Assembly: GCA_035366835.1 (NCBI GenBank)
Contig: DAOSIS010000007.1
Span: 62,001 to 126,000, forward strand
Reading direction: 5' to 3'
From: UBA6109 sp035366835
GTDB lineage: Bacteria; Desulfobacterota; Syntrophia; Syntrophales; UBA6109
Length of the DNA: 64,000 bases
Each line of letters starts with the position of its first letter. Position 1 is the first letter of the stretch. This document shows, piece by piece, positions 58,193-64,000 of this stretch. The notes beneath the pieces are model-generated. The model did no database searches, was not told the DNA's origin, and worked only from the letters and a program-made list of their open reading frames with translations. The translations under genes and the position numbers were made by a program.

Positions 58193-61100
58193 CACGCATG
58201 CCAGGAATTCACGATGATGTTCATGAGGTCCTGGTTGCGCCGGACGTCCTCCACGCCGGTCATGGGGATGCCGTTGCTCTGGGCAAAGGCCGTCATGTCC
58301 TGGATGATCCCGTTGATGTCCGCGTTCGTAAGGAAGAGGCCGTCTGCCGACTGCATCTTTTCGATTCCGTAAGACGATGAAAACTGGCTCGAAACAACGA
58401 GCCGGTCTGTTTCGCCATATGCCACGGTCAGATTTGTCCCGTCGCTGTAGATGGCGATGCCGTTCTTGTTGACGTCTTCGCCGAAGGCGATCTTGTCTTC
58501 ATTGCCGCTGTCGCTCCCCGCATCGGTGATGGTGTCGATTCCATCGCCGAGGTCGAAGCGGTATGTGTCCTGGCCTGCGCCGCCGTTGAGGGCGTCATTG
58601 CCTGTTCCGCCTGCCAGAAGATCGTCCCGGTACCCCCCGGCGAGGGTGTCGTTCCCGGCGAGGCCGTAGACGGTGTTCCTGCGGTTGGAGACCACGGCGG
58701 CGGAGAGGTTGTCATCGCCCTCGGTGCCGGTGACCGTGATCTGGGCCAGTTCGCTTACCGCCGAGGCGTTCAGCTCCGTGCCGTCGGCGAACCGGAACTT
58801 CTCCACCTTGTAGAAGTCATGCGCGAACCAGTTTTTGATCGTCAGGGTCTCGCCCGTGTCCTTGATCCGGATCACCAGGTCCCCGCCGGTGGCCAGGCCG
58901 GTGCTGAGGTAGTCGAAGGAATCGGGTGTGAGGCCCTCGCCGAAGAGGACGGTGTCCGAACCGTTGAGGTTGCTGGAACCATTGATCCCGCGCTGGATGG
59001 TGTCGTTGCCGGACTCGCGCCCGTACACGAAGGTGTCGTTCCCGTCGGTCTGGTAGGGGACCCAGGCGTAGAGGTCGTCCCCGGGGCCGCCGTCGAGGAT
59101 GTCGTCGCCGTATTCCCCGTACAGAACGTCGTTGCCTGCGCCTCCCAGGAGGATGTCGTTGCCGCCGTCTAAGTAACAACCCCCGTACAGGACGTCGTTG
59201 CCGTCCCCGCCGTAGACCGTGTCGTTGCCGCTGCCGGCGCTGACCACGTCGTTGCCGTCTCCCGCGTCGATGGTGTCGTCCCGGTACCCCCCGGCGAGGG
59301 TGTCGTTCCCGGCGAGGCCGTAGACGGTGTTCCTGCGGTTGGAGACCACGGCGGCGGAGAGGTTGTCATCGCCCTCGGTGCCGGTGACCGTGATCTGGGC
59401 CAGTTCGCTTACCGCCGAGGCGTTCAGCTCCGTGCCGTCGGCGAACCGGAACTTCTCCACCTTGTAGAAGTCATGCGCGAACCAGTTTTTGATCGTCAGG
59501 GTCTCGCCCGTGTCCTTGATCCGGATCACCAGGTCCCCGCCGGTGGCCAGGCCGGTGCTGAGGTAGTCGAAGGAATCGGGTGTGAGGCCCTCGCCGAAGA
59601 GGACGGTGTCCGAACCGTTGAGGTTGCTGGAACCATTGATCCCGCGCTGGATGGTGTCGTTGCCGGACTCGCGCCCGTACACGAAGGTGTCGTTCCCGTC
59701 GGTCTGGTAGGGGACCCAGGCGTAGAGGTCGTCCCCGGGGCCGCCGTCGAGGATGTCGTCGCCGTATTCCCCGTACAGAACGTCGTTGCCTGCGCCTCCC
59801 AGGAGGATGTCGTTGCCGCCGTCTAAGTAACAACCCCCGTACAGGACGTCGTTGCCGTCCCCGCCGTAGACCGTGTCGTTGCCGCTGCCGGCGCTGACCA
59901 CGTCGTTGCCGTCTAAGCCCACCAACACGTCAGAAATGCCGCTTCCGGTTAATGTATCGTTGCTTGAACTTCCATAGACGTAGTGACCGCTTTCGGAATA
60001 GACAAGAAGGCCAAATTCCGTGTCCCATGCAGAGACCGCTTCACGGAAAGAATCCATATTCAGCATGCCCTGAGCCTGAACGCCTGCAAGGGTCCGCATG
60101 AACTCGATCACGGTCAATTGTACAGCATCCCTGTCGAGGGCGGCAACGGCTTGGATTTCCGCGAGAACCGGAACCAGGTCTCCTTTGATGCACTGCGTCA
60201 CGTCGTCCCAGCTATACGTGATCGCGTTGTAGAAATCCTGAAGGTGCGTTTGGGCCATGAGCTGGGAATAGTACATCTCGAACATTCCCGCGTATGCCTG
60301 ATTGAGAACGGGTGCGGCATTGGTATTGGGGTTTCCGGTTCCGTCAATTCCGACAAAAGATTGTCCGAACAGTGCTTCGAGCGAGGCGAGTTTCCGGGCG
60401 TCGATGTTCGGGCCGCGGCTCGAGGGACTGATACTCTCCGTGCCTGTCCACTTGAAGAGGATCTGATCCAAAAGAGCGCCGCGGGCATGGGGATCGGTTT
60501 CAGCCATGAACGATTCCACGAGGGTTTTCAGCGCATCACTCGTGTCCCGGACCATGGCCTGATGCAGGTCGTAGACGTTGCCGTAACCCTGGAGATCGGG
60601 CAGGAGGGCGATGGCTTCGGGGATTTCAAGCCATTCCTCCGCAATCGTGTACGCCGTGTCCCTCTGCAGCATGAAGCCGCCGATCTGTCCGGTCGTGCTG
60701 TCCGCCTTCTCGAAGGTGCCGGCCTGGACCTGGGTGTTGCCGTTGCCGTCGTTTATATTTGTATTCGTGTAACCGGTGTTGATGGCGGCGATGCCGAGAT
60801 CCGAGAGGGATTTCATCTCATCGGCCTGGCTATAGCCGTCGCCGTCGAGGTCCTGCCAGATTTTCAGTTGGGTGTAGACGGCATCGTTCGCGTCGATCCT
60901 GCCGTCGCTGTTCGCATCGAATTCGGCAAGGGCCTGAAAACCATTGGATGCCGTCTGGCCGTTCTGGAGGATCGTCTGATCTCCGAAGAGTTCGGTCCCG
61001 TTGTTGATGATGCCGTCGCTGTCGCGATCCAGGACAAGGAGGCCGTCGTCGCTGCCTGCCCAGCCGGTCCTCTCGGCAAAGCCGTTCCCGTCGTGATCGA

Positions 61101-61713
61101 AGTAGGCCCCGTTCGTGGATGCAACCGTCTCGATCCCATCACCGTCCAGGTCCAGGATCAGGGGGTCCCGCCGTGGCGGGGCGATGCTGGAGGCCTGCTG
61201 GAAGGCAGCAAGTGCATCTTCAGGGCATAAGATGGCATTGGTATTGATGAATTGAGAATGTACCAGATTCAAAATGCCGGCCGCGTTTATTTGAGACATC
61301 AGGTTATTCAATAGGGCTGCATCGTACTCCAATCCATCATTGATCAGTTTTCCCAAAAATAAAATGGTCGCCTGTTCCCGATATTGTTGCCCCACAAATC
61401 CAGGAGACTGAAGATCAGGATTGTCAGGATCCGACGGCAATGTCCACATATCGATGATTAGTTGGAGATCTGCCAACATGATATCCTGCGGTTGATTGCC
61501 ATTCAGCTTCGCTGCATCATAAGCCAAATCATGTAACTTGAAAGCGTAATCCAACAGGTCGATGGGATCATAATAATAGGGGACGGGTGAATTTGTCAGG
61601 ACATCTATATAGACTGTTCCATCCTCATTTCTCCTCTCTCCTGAATGATCAGGGCCGCCATATTCACCGTATAGCCCGTATCTTGCCACAAAAGCTCTCA
61701 TATCCATGGTCAA
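58192..61713 (-). CDS. Large RTX-type calcium-binding secreted protein
   Basis: 1173 aa, no N-terminal signal, consistent with type I secretion through a C-terminal signal. Residues about 190-310 carry calcium/EF-hand-like motifs (LDLDGDGIETVASTNG, DRDSDGIINNGTELFGDQT, DANSDGRIDANDA, QDLDGDGYSQADEM). A central about 300-residue segment is non-repetitive. From about 600 the glycine/Asp nonapeptides recur (GNDTVYGGDGNDVLYGG, GGAGNDVLYGEYGDDILDGG). A 218-codon unit is duplicated perfectly (see the repeat entry). The enzymatic function, if any, is not seen. ATG 61713 follows AAGGAGGGTTGACC. Its 3' end is coupled to tolC. Codons before about 61200 are AT-richer than the RTX part. Confidence 0.93.
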   Translation of the reverse strand: MTMDMRAFVARYGLYGEYGGPDHSGERRNEDGTVYIDVLTNSPVPYYYDPIDLLDYAFKLHDLAYDAAKLNGNQPQDIMLADLQLIIDMWTLPSDPDNPDLQSPGFVGQQYREQATILFLGKLINDGLEYDAALLNNLMSQINAAGILNLVHSQFINTNAILCPEDALAAFQQASSIAPPRRDPLILDLDGDGIETVASTNGAYFDHDGNGFAERTGWAGSDDGLLVLDRDSDGIINNGTELFGDQTILQNGQTASNGFQALAEFDANSDGRIDANDAVYTQLKIWQDLDGDGYSQADEMKSLSDLGIAAINTGYTNTNINDGNGNTQVQAGTFEKADSTTGQIGGFMLQRDTAYTIAEEWLEIPEAIALLPDLQGYGNVYDLHQAMVRDTSDALKTLVESFMAETDPHARGALLDQILFKWTGTESISPSSRGPNIDARKLASLEALFGQSFVGIDGTGNPNTNAAPVLNQAYAGMFEMYYSQLMAQTHLQDFYNAITYSWDDVTQCIKGDLVPVLAEIQAVAALDRDAVQLTVIEFMRTLAGVQAQGMLNMDSFREAVSAWDTEFGLLVYSESGHYVYGSSSNDTLTGSGISDVLVGLDGNDVVSAGSGNDTVYGGDGNDVLYGGCYLDGGNDILLGGAGNDVLYGEYGDDILDGGPGDDLYAWVPYQTDGNDTFVYGRESGNDTIQRGINGSSNLNGSDTVLFGEGLTPDSFDYLSTGLATGGDLVIRIKDTGETLTIKNWFAHDFYKVEKFRFADGTELNASAVSELAQITVTGTEGDDNLSAAVVSNRRNTVYGLAGNDTLAGGYRDDTIDAGDGNDVVSAGSGNDTVYGGDGNDVLYGGCYLDGGNDILLGGAGNDVLYGEYGDDILDGGPGDDLYAWVPYQTDGNDTFVYGRESGNDTIQRGINGSSNLNGSDTVLFGEGLTPDSFDYLSTGLATGGDLVIRIKDTGETLTIKNWFAHDFYKVEKFRFADGTELNASAVSELAQITVTGTEGDDNLSAAVVSNRRNTVYGLAGNDTLAGGYRDDLLAGGTGNDALNGGAGQDTYRFDLGDGIDTITDAGSDSGNEDKIAFGEDVNKNGIAIYSDGTNLTVAYGETDRLVVSSQFSSSYGIEKMQSADGLFLTNADINGIIQDMTAFAQSNGIPMTGVEDVRRNQDLMNIIVNSWHA
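58622..59914 (-). repeat. Perfect 639-bp internal tandem duplication in the RTX gene
   Basis: Positions 58622-59260 and 59276-59914 appear identical, offset 654 bp (218 codons), with 15 differing bases at the junction (59261-59275). Each unit codes for RTX nonapeptides plus a linker (FVYGRESGNDTIQ through NWFAHDFYKVEKFRFADGT). Identity at nucleotide level means the duplication is recent or maintained by gene conversion. Confidence 0.9.
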
Positions 61714-61743
61714 CCCTCCTTGATCGATGTTCTTTCTGATCGA

Positions 61744-62850
61744 TTACGGATGCCTCACTTCCTTAATTGATTCCCAAGGTGGGAGTTCAAAGTATCTCAA
61801 CTCCGAACCATCGAGCCTCGTTATAAATAACGAAGGTCCCGCCCCTTCCCATCTGCTGGCCAGAAACACGGCATGAGTCCCATCGAAAGATATTCGAGGT
61901 TGCGCCATTCGAGAAAAGCGCTTGTTCGTCACCGCTTTGATTTCGTTTCCTCTCCGGGAAAAGAGGTCGTAGGTGCAAACAGATTTCTTGTCTTTCTGGG
62001 TACATGTCCGTGCCATGAAAAGAATCGTACCGTCCTTGGCAACGGAAGGCTCTTGGGTCCAGTCGCCATACGTGAAGGCGGGCTCCAAGGCATTCTTGGT
62101 TCCATCCATGATGAAGATATTATTTTGCTTGTATAGTTTCATGTACGCTTCAAAATCCTTCGGCCCTATATCCGTATGGTTCTTGGCGCCTTCACCTGAA
62201 AAAATGAACCGCTTCCCATCCGGCATATAAGCAGGCCTACCGGCGATATGAAAAAAGCGATAATTCGTCAGCCTGCGTTCTTTCCCAGTATCAACATCCG
62301 CTTCATAGACATCCCAATGCAGGATCTGTCTCCCCGAGCGGTATAGAACCCTTTTTATGCCCGATTTTATGTAGACTATGCGTTTCCCATCGGTGGAAAA
62401 TGATGGCACTGCATTCAGCTTGACGACAACATCGGGACCGTCCTTTGTCTTTCCGTCATTATAGTCGTGAGTCAACTGCCTGAGACCGCTGCCATCTATA
62501 TTCATGAGATGGATATTGTAATTGTCGCCGAAGTCTCCGGATGTGAATGTGATTTTCTTACTGTCCGATGAATAGGAAGGCGCTCCGTTAGATTTGTCAG
62601 ATGATGGATGAAATCGTACCATCCTACCCGTGGCAACCTCATAAACGGCAAGGTCACATATGCCCTCGTGACAGACGACGAGCATAATTTTTTTATTATC
62701 CGGTGAGAGGGTTGGAGATACAATACCGTAACCCCTTTTAGGGTCTTTACCTTTGTCTTTCTCTTGGGATTCGTTTTTTTTGAAGCCCGCTATACAGAAC
62801 ACCGAAATAAGTAGTAGGAATGCTAGACAAAAAAGACCGACTTTTTTCAT
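61744..62850 (-). CDS. Secreted PD40/beta-propeller protein
   Basis: 368 aa. A hydrophobic N-terminal signal (about 3-22, VGLFCLAFLLLISVFCIAGF; the F before Cys does not fit a lipobox well) precedes repeated TolB/PD40-like blades: SPTLSPDNKKIMLVV, APSYSSDSKKITFTSG, VPSFSTDGKRIVYIKSG, RPAYMPDGKRFIFSG and QPRISFDGTHAVFL. The protein is probably periplasmic or outer-membrane attached and may bind a partner protein. Base composition is clearly AT-richer than the window average. It lies between two RTX genes on the same strand, 30 bp upstream of the full RTX gene, so it may belong to the same transcript. Confidence 0.85.
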   Translation of the reverse strand: MKKVGLFCLAFLLLISVFCIAGFKKNESQEKDKGKDPKRGYGIVSPTLSPDNKKIMLVVCHEGICDLAVYEVATGRMVRFHPSSDKSNGAPSYSSDSKKITFTSGDFGDNYNIHLMNIDGSGLRQLTHDYNDGKTKDGPDVVVKLNAVPSFSTDGKRIVYIKSGIKRVLYRSGRQILHWDVYEADVDTGKERRLTNYRFFHIAGRPAYMPDGKRFIFSGEGAKNHTDIGPKDFEAYMKLYKQNNIFIMDGTKNALEPAFTYGDWTQEPSVAKDGTILFMARTCTQKDKKSVCTYDLFSRRGNEIKAVTNKRFSRMAQPRISFDGTHAVFLASRWEGAGPSLFITRLDGSELRYFELPPWESIKEVRHP

Positions 62851-62919
62851 CCATTATCCTCCAATCGGTAAATACTGATCAGGAAGGTGAGTGCTATCAC
62901 GCCATACCCTTAATTCATC

Positions 62920-63210
62920 CTACACGCAGGTTGAAACGGCAATGCCCTCCGATATTGTTGAGTATGCTCCTTCGTAATACATACCCTCCGCTTCGACGGT
63001 CTTGTAGATTTTGGTTCCGGACCAGGTGGCCCATTTGTAGAGAAAAATTCCGTAGCCGATCACGACGTCCCAGGTAGGGATCAGAAGAAAGATGGCGAGC
63101 GTTATGATGGTGAGGCGTTTGCTCTTTGTCCTTTTCCAGACTTCCTGCGTTGTTTTATATGTAAGCAACGGATAGAGGATCAGGACAGGCAGGATGAAAA
63201 AATAGTACAT
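62920..63210 (-). CDS. Small membrane protein of unknown function
   Basis: 96 aa with two hydrophobic segments (about 1-17 YYFFILPVLILYPLLTY and 33-58 ITLAIFLLIPTWDVVIGYGIF) and a short polar tail (YKTVEAEGMYYEGAYSTIS). I do not recognise it. Its position in the AT-rich stretch between a truncated RTX gene and the propeller gene suggests an accessory or immunity-like role, but nothing in the sequence shows that. It may also be the shortened form of a longer protein. Confidence 0.6.
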   Translation of the reverse strand: MYYFFILPVLILYPLLTYKTTQEVWKRTKSKRLTIITLAIFLLIPTWDVVIGYGIFLYKWATWSGTKIYKTVEAEGMYYEGAYSTISEGIAVSTCV

Positions 63211-63324
63211 AGCAGTCTCCGGTGTATTGAGAGTATGTAAAGATGTCGTAAGACTGGGTTCATGCCCACGAACGATACTGCCTGCTGCGACAACACCGCC
63301 AAGAGACGAACTGTTTCGAACTGC

Positions 63325-64000
63325 TTACTGCCTGAAGCAAGACTGCCTGGTCGAGCGAGAGAGGAGGAAAGAGGTTGGGTTAGAATTGCTGACTATGGTG
63401 CGGCATCCATATCGTAAATGTCGCATCGTGTCAAATGGCACTTTTAAGACGTTGCCGTAGCCTTGGAGATCGGGCAGGAGGGCGATGGCTTCGGGCACGT
63501 CGAGCCATTCATTGGCAATCGTGTACGCCGTGTCCCTCTGCAGCATGAAGCCGCCGATCTGTCCGGTCGTGCTGTCCGCCTTCTCGAAGGTGCCGGCCTG
63601 GACCTGGGTGTTGCCGTTGCCGTCGTTTATATTTGTATTCGTGTAACCGGTGTTGATGGCGGCGATGCCGAGATCCGAGAGGGATTTCATCTCATCGGCC
63701 TGGCTATAGCCGTCGCCGTCGAGGTCCTGCCAGATTTTCAGTTGGGTGTAGACGGCATCGTTCGCGTCGATCCTGCCGTCGCTGTTCACATCGAATTCGG
63801 CAAGGGCTTGAAAACCATTGGATGCGGTCTGGCCGTTCTGGAGGATCGTCTGATCTCCGAAGAGTTCCGTTCCGTTGTTGATGATGCCGTCGCTGTTGCG
63901 GTCCAGGACAAGGAGCCCGTCGTCGCTGCCCGCCCAGCCGGTCCTCTCGGCAAAGCCGTTCCCGTCGTGGTCGAAGAAGGCCCCGTTCGTGGATGCGACC
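63325..64000 (-). pseudogene. Truncated second RTX gene (5' end outside window)
   Basis: Open on the minus strand to the window edge. From 64000 to 63447 it matches 61126-60573 of the full RTX gene almost base for base (for example DANSDGRIDANDA becomes DVNSDGRIDANDA). At 63447, after GYGNV, the match stops and 43 unrelated codons (LKVPFDTMRHLRYGCRTIV ...) lead to a stop at 63325. The RTX repeats and the secretion signal are missing. I read this as a duplicated N-terminal part cut by an insertion or recombination. It could be a non-functional remnant or a paralog with a new C-terminus. The 114-bp gap 63211-63324 and the junction contain no recognised insertion sequence. Confidence 0.7.

Noticed and set aside
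58622..59914. CRISPR-like spacing of identical blocks
   Set aside because: The blocks are one 639-bp unit in a protein-coding RTX region, not short direct repeats with unique spacers.
63227..63460. Possible transposase fragment at the RTX junction
   Set aside because: A 77-codon open frame spans the junction but has no transposase motif and no terminal inverted repeats that I can pair with another end.
1..64000. tRNA, rRNA, prophage and complete insertion sequences
   Set aside because: No cloverleaf-like or rRNA sequence, integrase, phage structural gene or transposase was seen in reading either strand; a covariance-model search could still find a small RNA.

Overview
The window is about 64 kb of GC-rich bacterial chromosome, densely coded, with many genes joined by ATGA, GTGA or TGATG overlaps. 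I infer an anaerobic, syntroph- or sulfate-reducer-like member of the Desulfobacterota (old Deltaproteobacteria, Syntrophus-like). The basis is the gene content: rubrerythrin, a second ferritin-like protein, bacterioferritin and cytochrome bd for oxygen defence, an enoyl-CoA hydratase, PilZ and HD-GYP c-di-GMP proteins, and NIL-ferredoxin. No rRNA or tRNA gene and no CRISPR array was seen, so the taxonomy is inference only.

Layout. 0-3 kb: a minus-strand pair, a PilZ/acyltransferase-like protein and a membrane sensor cut by the window edge. 3.4-10.3 kb: plus-strand metabolic and oxygen-defence genes (enoyl-CoA hydratase, rubrerythrin, B12-radical SAM, HD protein, ferritin-like, cydAB). 10.3-17.1 kb: ABC-F ATPase, pseudouridine synthase, MFS transporter, threonine dehydratase-like enzyme, a cupin with an inserted repeat, bacterioferritin. 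17.2-25 kb: a minus-strand RNA/ribosome block, mtaB-rnc-radical SAM-era-PAS/HD-GYP-der. 25-36 kb: NIL-ferredoxin, polyphosphate:AMP phosphotransferase, chemoreceptor, phnCDE with a hydrolase, PIN-PhoH. 36-41.3 kb: a tightly overlapped polyphosphate operon (ppk1, Ppx-like HD protein, phosphoesterase, CYTH-CHAD). 41.5-43.7 kb: methyltransferase and cardiolipin synthase-like PLD. 43.9-53.1 kb: minus-strand envelope genes (LpxR-like, metallopeptidase, esterase, UbiA, cupredoxin) and, upstream, a five-gene run RibD-like reductase, dehydrogenase, PTPS-like, GT4, AsmA-like. 53.4-64 kb: a type I secretion operon (RTX protein, TolC, ABC, HlyD) plus an AT-richer insert and a second, truncated RTX gene running off the window.

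The most striking unexplained structure is a 121-122 bp interspersed repeat with three hairpins, present four times (16025, 30120, 35878, 43743). One copy sits in frame inside the cupin gene and adds about 38 residues. Two copies begin exactly on the stop codon of the gene they follow. One lies beside a decayed fragment of the CHAD gene. A different, widespread TCATTCCCGC-type repeat supplies the stop codon of a radical SAM gene. Other items worth attention are the putative pterin-type cluster, the polyphosphate operon, and the RTX gene with a perfect 639-bp internal duplication and a C-terminally replaced paralog.

Thematically, phosphate recurs: Ppk1, the PPK2-type phosphotransferase, the CHAD protein, PhnCDE behind a possible Pho box, and PhoH lie within 15 kb, which suggests linked phosphate storage and scavenging.
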